Shown: positions 16,647 to 25,535 of the stretch, piece by piece | How the letters are laid out: each line of letters starts with the position of its first letter | Position numbering within the stretch: position 1 is the first letter of the stretch | DNA from: Roseibium album | GTDB lineage: Bacteria > Pseudomonadota > Alphaproteobacteria > Rhizobiales > Stappiaceae | NCBI GenBank assembly: GCA_001404055.1 | Contig: CXTY01000008.1 | Span: forward strand, 59,680-123,679 | Direction: 5' to 3' | Length of the DNA: 64,000 nucleotides | Notes under the pieces: generated by a model | What the model was told of the DNA's origin: nothing | Seen by the model: the letters and a program-made list of their open reading frames with translations, nothing else | The model's database searches: none | Translations under genes and position numbers: made by a program

Positions 16647-17036
16647 TTAAGTGGAGGCGCCTGAACTGCTTGTCCGGCACAATTGTATTGCGACCAGACC
16701 GAGAATGATCTCCAAGACCGCATAGATCACAAGGAGCCAGTGCGGAAGACCGTCCAAAATGAAACTCAAGATGCGTCCGGCAGCTAGCCCAAGCATAAAC
16801 ACGGCACATCCTATAAGAGCCGGTCTTTCCATAGTCTTGCTAAACTCACCCCAAACCCACAGCACAACCATGGTAAAGTAAAGCCCCATCACCGCTCGCA
16901 GGATATGAGTGAGGTTGACCGTATCGATAGTGATGTCAAAGAGGAACGGCAGCGATGTCGCTGGCATGGCGCCGTAACCAAGCGCTATGGGGATCAGTCC
17001 GACTGAGCAGAAGAGCAGGAAAACGCGATTTGTCAT
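16647..17036 (-). CDS. DUF4345 family membrane protein
   Basis: Small integral membrane protein of 129 residues with four hydrophobic segments (starting VFLLFCSVGLIPIALGYG). It matches the DUF4345 pattern, including the HILRAVMGLYFTMVVLW segment. The function of the family is unknown. It stands alone, divergent from the stressosome operon with about 250 bp between start codons. Confidence 0.7.
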   Translation of the reverse strand: MTNRVFLLFCSVGLIPIALGYGAMPATSLPFLFDITIDTVNLTHILRAVMGLYFTMVVLWVWGEFSKTMERPALIGCAVFMLGLAAGRILSFILDGLPHWLLVIYAVLEIILGLVAIQLCRTSSSGAST

Positions 17037-17285
17037 GATGCAATCTTAAAAAATGTGCAGTCCTTTTAGACCAGTTTGGGATGCTGATTACTTGCAAACT
17101 CTCGTTCACTGGGCCGCACAAATTGCCAAGGCCATGGGTGGCAGTCTGCAGAGCCTGTCCGAAACCGTCCGCCCGAAAAACCGCCGGGACGCATGGTGTG
17201 GAAAGCGGCTATTGAACGAAAGGGATGATGTCGTTTTTTTTCGATGGGCTATAGTCCGGTTAAAGTTACATTTCGGAGGGCACTA

Positions 17286-18173
17286 ATGGCTGATTTTAAT
17301 GAAATGAAGGTTCTTTACGGCGTTACGGAAGACGATTTTGCAGCTGTCAGGAAGCTGGGCGAAGTCGTGACACCCAAGATGGACCAGTTCATTGAGCAGC
17401 TTTACGCCTATTTCCGGGAATCGCTCGGGTCCTATTTTGAAGTCCACTTTCCGGACGACGAGACCCTAGCGCGGGCGCAATCATTCGCCCGGCGCGCCTG
17501 GTTCGATTTTTTCAAAGGCCAATGGGATGAACCATATATCAACAGCCGCGCCAAGATCGGCGATGTGCACGCACAGCTTCAAATCGAGCCCCGGCACTAT
17601 CTGGCCGCCATGAACAAGGCATACGAGCTTTGGACCAAAACCCTCCATGAAGGGGAAGTGGAGGCCTCCGATTGGCAGGATCTGTCTGAAGCGACCCGGC
17701 GCGTGATCCATATGGAAGCTGCCATGGTTGTCGATGTCTATTCACGCCGGACGGGTGAGGTCATTGCGCAACAAAGCCGGGCAATGATCGATATGAGCAC
17801 GCCAATTGCCGCTATCTGGTCCGGTGTGCTCATGCTTCCCATCGTCGGCATTCTGGATTCCCAGCGCGCGGAAGACATCATGCTTCGGATGCTGGAAAAA
17901 ATCGCCGAAAAACAAGCCAGGATGTTCATTCTGGATATATCCGGCGTCGCGGTTGTCGATACCGCCGTTGCCAACCATCTCATCCGCATGACCAAAGCGG
18001 CCCGTTTGATGGGCTGCGATACCATTGTGTCAGGCCTGTCTCCGGCGGTGGCCCGAACGATTGTCGAGCTGGGCATCGAGGTTGGAGAAATGCGCACCAC
18101 CGGCACCTTGCAGGATGCCCTGAGCCTGGCATTCAAGCATGTCGGTCAGGAGGGTGGACCTGGTGGCAACTGA
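17286..18173 (+). CDS. globin-coupled RsbR-type stressosome sensor (globin + STAS)
   Basis: Stressosome scaffold/sensor of 295 residues. Residues 1-160 are a sensor globin: the F-helix motif IGDVHAQLQIEPRHY places a proximal His at 95, so haem binding is expected, unlike the non-haem RsbR of Bacillus. Residues 175-288 are a STAS domain. Aligning with B. subtilis RsbRA, Thr205 corresponds to Thr226 (VVDT) and Thr171 to Ser192 (LDSQRA), exactly 34 residues apart in both, so the kinase targets are kept. It leads an operon with RsbS, RsbT, RsbX and a cyclase. The likely signal is O2, NO or CO. ATG 17286 has CGGAGGG upstream. Confidence 0.9.
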   Translation: MADFNEMKVLYGVTEDDFAAVRKLGEVVTPKMDQFIEQLYAYFRESLGSYFEVHFPDDETLARAQSFARRAWFDFFKGQWDEPYINSRAKIGDVHAQLQIEPRHYLAAMNKAYELWTKTLHEGEVEASDWQDLSEATRRVIHMEAAMVVDVYSRRTGEVIAQQSRAMIDMSTPIAAIWSGVLMLPIVGILDSQRAEDIMLRMLEKIAEKQARMFILDISGVAVVDTAVANHLIRMTKAARLMGCDTIVSGLSPAVARTIVELGIEVGEMRTTGTLQDALSLAFKHVGQEGGPGGN

Positions 18174-18516
18174 AGACACGATTGTGCTTCAACCGGTCGG
18201 ATCGGTTGTCATCGTGCCTCTTCGTGAGCCGATAGGATATAGCGTCATTCGAACGTTACAGAACAAGGTGCTGGACTATCTGCACAGCCGGGGGGCGCGC
18301 GGCATCGTTTTCGATATGACAGGCGTTGAGGTTCTCGACGCACAGGACTTTGACGACATAGCCAAAGTGGTGAAGGCTGCCGAAGTAATGGGGGCGAATG
18401 TTGTAATAGCAGGTCTTCGTCCGGGCGTTGCGGCAGGGCTCGCCATGCTGGATGTTGATGGCAGTTGGGTGAACTCAACCAGGACCGTTGATCAGGCACT
18501 GGATCTGCTGTCATGA
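18163..18516 (+). CDS. RsbS-like STAS domain stressosome scaffold
   Basis: Single STAS domain of 117 residues that would co-assemble with the globin-RsbR into the stressosome core. It aligns through VVIVPLREPIG, GIVFDMTGVEVLD and MGANVVIAGLRPG. The position of the phosphorylated Ser59 of B. subtilis RsbS (motif IDS) is Ala60 here (LDAQDFDD), so the usual kinase target is absent. GTG 18163 is chosen because AGGAGG sits 9 bases upstream; an in-frame ATG at 18139 is possible. It overlaps the RsbR gene by 11 bp and the RsbT gene by 4 bp. Confidence 0.85.
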   Translation: MATEDTIVLQPVGSVVIVPLREPIGYSVIRTLQNKVLDYLHSRGARGIVFDMTGVEVLDAQDFDDIAKVVKAAEVMGANVVIAGLRPGVAAGLAMLDVDGSWVNSTRTVDQALDLLS

Positions 18517-18914
18517 GTGACGACAAAAGGGTTGTCCACATCCGAACAACAGCGGACATTCACAACGCCATCTTCGCGGTGCAGGCACTGGCGCGCGAAA
18601 ACGGCATGAAAGAAGGCGTCAGCGCCGCCATTGCCACCGCCGTCAGTGAACTGGTCACCAATGTCCTCAAATATGCCGGCACCGGGCGTGTCAGCTACCA
18701 GACGGTCAAGCGCGCAAAAAGACTCGGGATCGAAGCGGTCGTTCAAGATACCGGTCCTGGCATCATGGATATTGAAGAGGCCATGAAGGAAAGTGTGTCG
18801 ACAAGCGGAACACTCGGGCTGGGTCTTCCAGGTGCCAAGCGGTTGGTCGATGAATTTGAAATAACCAGCACGGTGGACCGGGGGACGACAGTGAAGGTCG
18901 TCAAGTGGGGCTGA
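18513..18914 (+). CDS. RsbT-like serine/threonine kinase (GHKL ATPase fold)
   Basis: Switch kinase of 133 residues. The ATP-binding boxes are intact: N-box SELVTNVLKYA, G1 box DTGPGI and the lid/G2 GTLGLGLPGAKRL. In known stressosomes RsbT phosphorylates the STAS domains of RsbR and RsbS on stimulation, leaves the complex and activates an output protein. Here the output candidate is the cyclase at 19470. Start ATG overlaps the RsbS stop. Confidence 0.92.
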   Translation: MSDDKRVVHIRTTADIHNAIFAVQALARENGMKEGVSAAIATAVSELVTNVLKYAGTGRVSYQTVKRAKRLGIEAVVQDTGPGIMDIEEAMKESVSTSGTLGLGLPGAKRLVDEFEITSTVDRGTTVKVVKWG

Positions 18915-18915
18915 A

Positions 18916-19470
18916 ATGGAGCTCGACTGGAACGTTGAAATACGTTCGTATCAGGGGGCCCCGCGCGGCGGAGACATGGGGCTTGTCATCCCGTTGGAAG
19001 ATGGCGCCCTTGCAGCGCTGGTGGATGCCACCGGGCATGGCTTGCCGGCCTATGCAGTTGCGCAAACAGTTCGCAAGACCCTTTTTGACAGAACGAATTT
19101 CCAACCCGATGTCCTGTTGAACGACCTGGATGTCGTTCTTGAAGGTTCCATCGGCGCGGCAATCTCGTTGGCGCGCATCTATTCCGACCGTATCGACTTT
19201 GCGGGCGTCGGAAACGTGAATGCGATCATTGGCGGAAACCAGCTTCTGGTTCGAACCGGAATAGTCGGTCAACGCATGCGCACACCACACCTTACCACTG
19301 CGGCTTTTCCAGAAGATACCTGGTTTGTCATGTACACCGACGGCGTTGCTCGACCAAGATCCATACCTGCCGGCAATGCGGCAACAGCCTCACGCCAGTT
19401 GATAGAAAATGCCGGCAGCGATCACGATGATGCGGGTGTGCTGATGGCCCGCTGGAAACGGCCGATCTGA
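18916..19470 (+). CDS. RsbX-like PP2C (SpoIIE-type) phosphatase
   Basis: Phosphatase of 184 residues that would reset the stressosome by dephosphorylating the STAS proteins. It has the PP2C acidic motifs in SpoIIE form: GGDMG (about 19-23), VDATGHG (about 37-43) and MYTDGV near residue 138. It is a stand-alone catalytic domain, as in RsbX. It begins 1 bp after the RsbT stop and its stop shares a base with the cyclase start. Confidence 0.88.
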   Translation: MELDWNVEIRSYQGAPRGGDMGLVIPLEDGALAALVDATGHGLPAYAVAQTVRKTLFDRTNFQPDVLLNDLDVVLEGSIGAAISLARIYSDRIDFAGVGNVNAIIGGNQLLVRTGIVGQRMRTPHLTTAAFPEDTWFVMYTDGVARPRSIPAGNAATASRQLIENAGSDHDDAGVLMARWKRPI

Positions 19471-20486
19471 TGAAGCTCGGCACACTTTCCATTGGCTCAT
19501 CGGCTGTGTTGCCATTCACGCGTGACAAGATACGCCGAAGTCTGATTGCTGCCGGTCTGCGTTCGGTCTTTGCGGCTCAAGTGTCCGCGATGATCTCGCA
19601 AAACCTGCGTGCCCATCCGGACGCCGAGCTTGACGTTGAGATTGATGAAGACCGGAGGCGCCTGATGATCCACCCGGCGAGGATCACCGGCCGTTACCAC
19701 ACTCTGCCGCTTCCTGCCGCTTTGGACGACAAAAAAATTGAGGACTTGAAAGACATCCTTCAAAGCCTCTCGCGGGAGGAGTTGCTTCAAGATCTTGAAC
19801 AGAAGGTCGAACAACGCACGGCGGAACTCAAACACGAACGGGAACGGTCCGAAAGACTATTAAAGAACATGCTGCCGGATACCATCGCCCAGCGCATGAA
19901 AGCCGGTGAAATGATCGCGGATTTGCATGAAGCGTCGGTGCTGTTTGCCGATATCTCCGGTTTCACGGCATTGGCCAGAGACCTGTCACCGGAAAAGACT
20001 GTCGAACTGCTGGACAAGGCCTTCCGGCGTTTTGACGACATCGCACGGCACCACGACATGGAGAAGATAAAGACGATCGGAGATTGTTACATGGCGGCGG
20101 CCGGCATCCCCGAGCCGCAAACCGACCATGTCGACCGCGCCGTGTTGATGGGGCTCGACCTCTTGCAGTCGATCAATGACATACGGGAAGAAACAGACCT
20201 TGCGATTGATGTCAGGATCGGGGTGCATACCGGCCCGCTGGTCGCCGGCGTGATCGGGACGCGAAAATACTCTTACGATGTCTGGGGTGATACTGTGAAC
20301 GTCGCCTCCCGCATGGAAAGCCACGGTGTTGTCGGCGCGCTTCAGGTTTCAGATGCCGTGAAGCAGCGGTTAGGAGCCGGTTTCAAGACTGAGGATCGCG
20401 GACACATCGAGATCAAGAACCGAGGCCGGATCCGTACCTGGATCGTAGAGGGAATTATTCCGTTGACAGTGAAATCAGCTGAATGA
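19470..20486 (+). CDS. class III adenylate cyclase, stressosome output candidate
   Basis: Cyclase of 338 residues. The N-terminal 95 residues match no domain I recognise and could receive RsbT. A helical linker (about 95-150) ends in the signal-transmitting LLKNMLPDTIAQRMKAGE. The catalytic domain (about 155-320) has both metal Asp (Asp161 in FADISGFT, Asp205 in KTIGD), the adenine-selecting Lys201 and Asp270, and the transition-state Asn277 and Arg281 in NVASR. The Lys/Asp pair predicts ATP, so the product should be cAMP. It is the last gene of the rsbRSTX operon, with 1-bp overlap. Confidence 0.9.
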   Translation: MKLGTLSIGSSAVLPFTRDKIRRSLIAAGLRSVFAAQVSAMISQNLRAHPDAELDVEIDEDRRRLMIHPARITGRYHTLPLPAALDDKKIEDLKDILQSLSREELLQDLEQKVEQRTAELKHERERSERLLKNMLPDTIAQRMKAGEMIADLHEASVLFADISGFTALARDLSPEKTVELLDKAFRRFDDIARHHDMEKIKTIGDCYMAAAGIPEPQTDHVDRAVLMGLDLLQSINDIREETDLAIDVRIGVHTGPLVAGVIGTRKYSYDVWGDTVNVASRMESHGVVGALQVSDAVKQRLGAGFKTEDRGHIEIKNRGRIRTWIVEGIIPLTVKSAE

Positions 20487-21265
20487 AGTCCCTAGATTTA
20501 ACAGGCGCTGGTAAATTTCTTGATCAGCCCGGGTTTTGGGATTCCGGCCGAAACAGCAGAAATGGGACAGTGAGGGGACTATCGATTGCGGCGGTGGGTA
20601 CACTTAGCCGACATTTGTCTATCCCGGGGAGTTTGCCTTTCCGGCCCTGAGCAGTCCCTCGCCAAGAGACATGTAAACGGCTGGTCCTAATTCATAACTG
20701 ACCTTGAAAACTGAACGGCGGAATCATAATCCGCGTGTCGGGGGGGCAAGTCCCTTATCCGCTACCAAATCATGAAAACAAAAATAACGCGATCCCAGTG
20801 CGCACCTCCGAACCATTTGCGTGGATGATTGGTTCGTACCGCTTAGCGTCGGGCACCGGCTTTCACCGCTGTTGGAGCTAAATCATTTGTAAATGTCGTT
20901 TGTTAAGCCTCTTCATCATCAGATGCTTTTGCTCCGGGCATATCACTACGTGCAATCATACTTGTCGCCTCTCAAACGGGCTGAGCCCGCCCATCGTGCT
21001 ATTTGGCGATGTTGCAAGGCTTTCTTTCAGCAAATCGGACGCAAGACATGCCGATACTGCCCAAAACACCAAAGAAACATGCGACCGACAAAAAGAGTGG
21101 CTGTTTTATGGCCACAGCTGCCTTCTTTTTGAACAACATTTACTAGTGCGGAACACACACGTTAGTACAGATGTGCAACCCATTGTTGGTCAACCATCTG
21201 ATTTATATCCAGAAAATATTTCAAATAGAGACTTGGCATTCCGTTTGCAGAAGATATCTCGTGCA
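20487..21265. other. non-coding gap with tRNA remnant
   Basis: About 780 bp without a credible gene. Short frames near 20893-21340 have no family features and poor starts. The gap contains the 3' tRNA-Met fragment at 20716-20767. Base composition from about 20900 is AT-richer than the genes on either side. Confidence 0.6.
20716..20767 (+). pseudogene. 3' fragment of tRNA-Met(CAT), candidate attachment site
   Basis: The segment contains a CAT anticodon loop in a GCGGA/TCCGC stem, a variable region GTGTC, a degraded T-arm and an acceptor end CCGCTACCA. This is the 3' two-thirds of the alphaproteobacterial elongator tRNA-Met. The 5' third is missing and the T-loop TTCAAGT is altered to GGCAAGT, so it is not a working tRNA. 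A second diverged copy in the same orientation is at 26507-26557. Confidence 0.72.
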
Positions 21266-21385
21266 GCGCACCTAGGGATCCGGTCAACTTTGACGCAGGA
21301 CCGAGAGGTGCAAGCCGGACGGTTTCAGGCAAGGCCTTGACCATACTTCCGGTGACACGGCGGGACAAAAACCCGGGAGACAACT
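21266..21385 (+). promoter_or_regulatory. guanidine-I (ykkC) riboswitch
   Basis: The conserved blocks of the guanidine-I aptamer appear in order: CTAGGGATCCGG (21273-21284), GGACCGAGAG (21298-21307), then ACACGGCGGGACAAAA and CCCGGGAGA (21355-21380). GCACCT (21268-21273) pairs with AGGTGC (21306-21311) for P1. Downstream, CTCCCG (about 21412-21417) can pair with CGGGAG of the aptamer, a plausible ON/OFF switch. It lies about 120 bp upstream of the binding-protein start and predicts induction of the operon by free guanidinium. Confidence 0.93.
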
Positions 21386-21503
21386 GCACGAGGCTCGCGC
21401 GCGCGAACCTGCTCCCGGTCGTGCGCAAGATTCTCAAAAGGATGCCCAGAAGGACCGTTCGTAATCGATGCGTTCCAGGGCTCAAGACAGGAGACGCGCA
21501 CAG

Positions 21504-22574
21504 ATGCTTAAATCGTTTGCCAAAGCTTCCCTTCTCGCCGCAGCCCTTTCGCTGCCACTTTCAGTTGGCTCCGTTCAGGCGGAAGAAAAGAAAGACTTCA
21601 AGGTCTGCTGGTCGATCTATGTCGGCTGGATGCCCTGGGGATATCTCCAGGACAGCGGCCTCATAAAGAAATGGGCCGACAAATACGACATCAATGTCGA
21701 GATCGTGCAGATCAACGACTACGTGGAATCCATCAACCAGTACACGGCAGGCGAATATGACGGCTGCTCGATGACCAACATGGACGCCCTGTCCATTCCC
21801 GCCGGTGGCGGTGTTGAAACCACAGCGCTGATTGTCGGTGACTACTCCAACGGCAATGACGGCATCATTCTGAAAGACAAGACGGAACTTGCAGACATCA
21901 AGGGACAGAGCGTCAACCTCGTAGAGCTGTCCGTCTCTCATTACCTGCTCGCGCGCGCCCTCGACACGGTCGACCTCAGCGAAAGGGACCTTACCGTCAT
22001 CAACACGTCCGACGCGGACATGATCGCAGCCTACGCGACATCAGATGTCACCTCCGTGGTCACCTGGAACCCATTGCTGTCCGAAATTGAAGCACAGCCA
22101 AACGCCACCAAGGTCTTTGATAGTGCCGGAATCCCGGGCGAGATCATCGACATCATGATGGTCAACACCGAGACCCTTGCCGACAATCCAGCCTTCGGGA
22201 AGGCACTCGTTGGTGCCTGGTACGAACTGATGGGCATCATGTCCTCCGAAGGGGATGAGGGTGTAGCGGCCCGCACGGCCATGGCGGAAGCCTCAGGCAC
22301 CAACCTGCCTGGTTACGATGCACAGCTTGCCACCACAAAGATGTTCTACACACCGGCCGAAGCCGTTGCGTTCACCAACGCGCCTGAATTGCCGTCTACG
22401 ATGAAATTCGTTGCCGAGTTCCTGTTTGACAAGGGCATCCTAGGTGAAGGTGCTCCCAGCCCGGAATTCGTCGGCGTCTCCTTCCCGGACGGTTCGATCT
22501 ACGGTGATAAGAACAACGTGAAACTGCGCTTCGATCCGAGCTTCATGCAGATGGCCGCTGACGGCGCTCTCTAG
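21504..22574 (+). CDS. guanidine ABC importer, periplasmic binding protein (NMT1-like)
   Basis: Secreted binding protein of 356 residues of the NMT1/TauA-SsuA type, in the subgroup often annotated as putative urea or lipid binding protein next to guanidine-I riboswitches. Signal peptide MLKSFAKASLLAAALSLPL ends near SVQA. The mature part opens KVCWSIYVGWMPWGYL. The riboswitch and the downstream guanidine hydrolase make guanidinium the probable ligand. ATG 21504 is preceded by AGGAGA. First gene of a six-gene operon. Confidence 0.87.
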   Translation: MLKSFAKASLLAAALSLPLSVGSVQAEEKKDFKVCWSIYVGWMPWGYLQDSGLIKKWADKYDINVEIVQINDYVESINQYTAGEYDGCSMTNMDALSIPAGGGVETTALIVGDYSNGNDGIILKDKTELADIKGQSVNLVELSVSHYLLARALDTVDLSERDLTVINTSDADMIAAYATSDVTSVVTWNPLLSEIEAQPNATKVFDSAGIPGEIIDIMMVNTETLADNPAFGKALVGAWYELMGIMSSEGDEGVAARTAMAEASGTNLPGYDAQLATTKMFYTPAEAVAFTNAPELPSTMKFVAEFLFDKGILGEGAPSPEFVGVSFPDGSIYGDKNNVKLRFDPSFMQMAADGAL

Positions 22575-22593
22575 ATCCTGACGAGTCAATCGG

Positions 22594-22613
22594 GCCCGGC
22601 TTACGAGCCGGGC
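22594..22613 (+). other. intercistronic hairpin after binding-protein gene
   Basis: A perfect 8-bp stem GCCCGGCT/AGCCGGGC with a TACG tetraloop lies between the binding-protein and permease genes. No T-run follows. It probably protects the upstream message and sets a binding-protein excess. Confidence 0.6.
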
Positions 22614-22639
22614 GCTCCTGCAAACCGAAGGGATCCAGC

Positions 22640-23461
22640 ATGCGCATCATCAATCGGAAGCCCTCCCGGCTGACGGCTCTCGCTCTCGGATTGCTGCCTT
22701 TCGTGGCAACGATCATCGGCTATGCCATAGCCAGCCACTACCGGCGCCTGGACAATCCGGCAGACAAGCTGCTTCCATCTTTGGAAAGCATCGGCCAGGC
22801 CTTCTGGCGAATGGCAGCGATCCCGGACCGGCGATCTGGTGACTTGCTTCTTTGGGTGGACACGTTTGACAGTCTCTGGCGACTCGGCACTGGCATGGCC
22901 GTCTCGACTCTGCTCGCGCTATCACTCGGCATCGCCATCGGTTTCATTCCACATGTCAGAAGCGCCCTGGCCCCCTATCTCGCGACATTCTCTTTGATCC
23001 CGCCGATCACCATCTTGCCAATCCTGTTCATTACGTTCGGTCTCGGAGAAATGGCCAAGATAGCCCTCATCGTAATAGGGACCGCGCCGGTCATGATCCG
23101 TTCAACAGCTCAGGCGGTTCTCGACATCCCGCGCGAGATGATCATTAAGGCCGAGACACTTGGGGCTTCGGTGTGGCAGATGACCGTGCGGCTCGTCATC
23201 CCGCAGGTCCTGCCCAAGATGATCACGGCCCTCAGAATGGGCCTCGTTCCGGCCTGGATCTTCCTGATCTCGGCAGAAGCCATTGCTTCCACCACCGGGC
23301 TCGGCTACCGGATCTTCCTGGTCCGTCGCTATCTCGCTATGGATGTTATCCTGCCCTATGTCGTCTGGATCACGCTGCTCGCATTTCTGCTCGACCGCGC
23401 CCTTCTGCTGCTCTCCCGGCGCAGCTTTCAGTGGCATCACCTCGGGAGCGATGCTCTATGA
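22640..23461 (+). CDS. guanidine ABC importer, permease
   Basis: Inner-membrane permease of 273 residues of the SsuC/TauC (BPD_transp_1) type with about six membrane helices. The cytoplasmic coupling loop is seen at EMIIKAETLGASVWQMTVRLVIPQVLPKM, shortened in typical EAA-loop form. GAAGGGAT precedes ATG 22640, and the stop overlaps the ATPase start (ATGA). Function follows from its neighbours: guanidinium uptake. Confidence 0.88.
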   Translation: MRIINRKPSRLTALALGLLPFVATIIGYAIASHYRRLDNPADKLLPSLESIGQAFWRMAAIPDRRSGDLLLWVDTFDSLWRLGTGMAVSTLLALSLGIAIGFIPHVRSALAPYLATFSLIPPITILPILFITFGLGEMAKIALIVIGTAPVMIRSTAQAVLDIPREMIIKAETLGASVWQMTVRLVIPQVLPKMITALRMGLVPAWIFLISAEAIASTTGLGYRIFLVRRYLAMDVILPYVVWITLLAFLLDRALLLLSRRSFQWHHLGSDAL

Positions 23462-24282
23462 CCGGATCACCCGACATCAAACTTTCTGTCCGGGGCCTGG
23501 AGAAATCCTATGACCGGACTCCGATCTTGGAACGCGTGGAACTGGACGTCGAAAGCGGAAGCTTTTGCACCATCGTTGGTGCCTCCGGCTGCGGCAAGTC
23601 AACATTCCTGCGCATGTTGCTTTCGCAAGAACTGCCGACGCGCGGCGAGATCCTTCTGGATGGCCATGCCTTGCCCGACGAACCAACGCCGGACAGGGGT
23701 ATCGTCTTCCAGAAATATTCGGTCTTTTCGCACCTAACAGTTAGCGAGAACCTGATCCTGGCGTCCGAACTCGAAAGAGCACCCTTTGCGGGCAGATTGT
23801 TCGGTGTGAAGCGTCGACAGGCACGTGAAGAGATCTCTGAGCTGCTTCAACGGATCGGTCTGTCAGCTGCCGCGGACAAGTACCCGGCACAGCTTTCGGG
23901 TGGCATGCAGCAGCGTCTGGCGATTGCGCAGGCCCTAGCGAAGAAACCGTCCATCCTGCTTCTGGACGAACCTTTCGGCGCACTTGATCCAGGCATCCGC
24001 CTCGACATGCATGAGCTCCTGCTTGGTCTCTGGAATGAGCTCGGCATGACGATCTTCATGGTCACCCATGACATCCACGAAGCCTTCAAGCTGGGCACGC
24101 GCCTACTCGTTTTCGACAAGATCCGACACGACCCCCAGGTCCCGGAGGCCTATGGCGCAACCATCACCTACGACCTGCCTCTGGCCACCCCGTTGACAGA
24201 GCTCACACAAGGCCCCGAACAAATCGCCAGCGCGATCGGCCTTCCCGGCCAATCAGACAAAACTAACACCATGACTTCTTGA
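23458..24282 (+). CDS. guanidine ABC importer, ATPase
   Basis: ATP-binding subunit of 274 residues. Walker A GASGCGKST, Q-loop VFQKYSVF, signature LSGGMQQRLAIAQAL and Walker B ILLLDEPFGALDP followed by a His-loop VTHDIHEA are all intact. It is closest in style to SsuB/TauB ATPases. The C-terminal tail of about 50 residues after the H-loop is typical of this guanidine-associated subgroup. It is coupled to the permease and 10 bp ahead of the hydrolase gene. Confidence 0.9.
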   Translation: MTGSPDIKLSVRGLEKSYDRTPILERVELDVESGSFCTIVGASGCGKSTFLRMLLSQELPTRGEILLDGHALPDEPTPDRGIVFQKYSVFSHLTVSENLILASELERAPFAGRLFGVKRRQAREEISELLQRIGLSAAADKYPAQLSGGMQQRLAIAQALAKKPSILLLDEPFGALDPGIRLDMHELLLGLWNELGMTIFMVTHDIHEAFKLGTRLLVFDKIRHDPQVPEAYGATITYDLPLATPLTELTQGPEQIASAIGLPGQSDKTNTMTS

Positions 24283-24292
24283 GGAACGCCCC

Positions 24293-25531
24293 ATGAGCAT
24301 TTTTGAACAAGCTGGACCATCGACATGGCACAGGGTGGCTGGTTCAATCCGCCGAGACAAACACGAACGGAAACACCACCCCGATTTCGACAAACTCCAG
24401 CTGCGCGGCTGGAAGGCCGCCGAGAAGGAAGGACTGTTGCCGTCTGCAGCCTGGGAGAAGGAAAAGGCCTGGGCGCTGCGCATGGGTCTGACCGGTTCGG
24501 ACAGCCTGACGGACAAGTCCATTCCCACCTTTGCACGCGGTGAACTTCCGCACTATGCAGGCATCAACACTTTCCTGAAAGCCCCTTACATCGAGGATGT
24601 CACACAGGTCGGTGCCTACGACGCGGCAGTCATTGGGATCCCGTTTGACGGCGGAACAACCTACCGGCCCGGCACACGCTTCGGACCCCAGGGTATGCGC
24701 AAGATTTCTGCACTTTATACGCCCTACAACTACGAAATGGGCGTTGACCTGCGCGAGCAAATGACACTCTGTGATGTTGGCGACATCTTCACAATCCCGG
24801 CAAACATCGAAAAAACCTTCGACCAGATTACGCGTGCTGTGTCTCACGTGGCCTCGTCCGGCGCGTTGCCGATTATGATCGGCGGCGATCACTCTATTGG
24901 ATTTCCCTGTGTTAGAGGCATCGCCCAGTGCACGTCCAAGCGCATCGGCATCGTGCATTTTGACCGGCACATCGACATACAGGAAAAGGATCTCGATGAA
25001 CGCATGCACACGACGCCGTGGTTCCACGCAACCGACCTGGTGAACGTGCCTGCCGTCAATCTGGTCCAGATCGGTATCGGCGGGTGGCAGGTCCCGCGCG
25101 AAGGCGTGGAAGTCGCCCGCGAGCGCAACACCAACATCTTCACCATGCGCGACGTCGAGGAACTGGGCTTGGCCGAAACCGCCGCGCGAGCGCTGGAACT
25201 GGCCTGGAAGGATGCGGACGCCGTCTACATTTCCTTCGACATTGACAGCGTCGATTGCGGTTTCGTCCCCGGAACTGGCTGGCCGGAGCCGGGCGGCTTC
25301 TTGCCGCGCGAAGCACTAGAGCTTGTCTCCCTCGTTGCCAAGGAAGGCATTTGCGGTCTGGAAGTCGTGGAAGTGTCACCACCTTACGACTGTTCTGACA
25401 TCACGGCACTGCTGGCAACCCGCGTCATCGTGGATGTCCTGGGAACTCTCGTCTCTCACGGCAAGATGGGTGCTCACAAATCGATCATCGACAAACCCGT
25501 ATCCATTCCGACCGGACCGGATGTGGAGTAA
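24293..25531 (+). CDS. gdmH: guanidine hydrolase (GdmH-like ureohydrolase)
   Basis: Binuclear-metal ureohydrolase of 412 residues, about 90 longer than agmatinase because of an N-terminal extension (about 1-105) also seen in the Ni-dependent guanidine hydrolase Sll1077 (GdmH). Metal ligands are His200 (GGDHS), Asp224/His226/Asp228 in HFDRHID, and Asp316/Asp318 in SFDIDSVD. Arg225 replaces the Ala of arginase/agmatinase DAH motifs, as I recall for GdmH. Predicted reaction: guanidinium + water to urea + ammonia. The guanidine-I riboswitch upstream and ABC importer support this over agmatinase. No urease or urea carboxylase gene lies in the window, so urea handling must be elsewhere. Confidence 0.87.
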   Translation: MSIFEQAGPSTWHRVAGSIRRDKHERKHHPDFDKLQLRGWKAAEKEGLLPSAAWEKEKAWALRMGLTGSDSLTDKSIPTFARGELPHYAGINTFLKAPYIEDVTQVGAYDAAVIGIPFDGGTTYRPGTRFGPQGMRKISALYTPYNYEMGVDLREQMTLCDVGDIFTIPANIEKTFDQITRAVSHVASSGALPIMIGGDHSIGFPCVRGIAQCTSKRIGIVHFDRHIDIQEKDLDERMHTTPWFHATDLVNVPAVNLVQIGIGGWQVPREGVEVARERNTNIFTMRDVEELGLAETAARALELAWKDADAVYISFDIDSVDCGFVPGTGWPEPGGFLPREALELVSLVAKEGICGLEVVEVSPPYDCSDITALLATRVIVDVLGTLVSHGKMGAHKSIIDKPVSIPTGPDVE

Positions 25532-25535
25532 CGCG

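Noticed and set aside
20893..21340. Two overlapping short plus-strand frames upstream of the riboswitch
   Set aside because: No ribosome sites, no family resemblance, and the second runs into the riboswitch aptamer.
24293..25531. Annotation as plain agmatinase
   Set aside because: N-terminal extension, HFDRHID motif and guanidine-I riboswitch with ABC importer fit guanidine hydrolase better.
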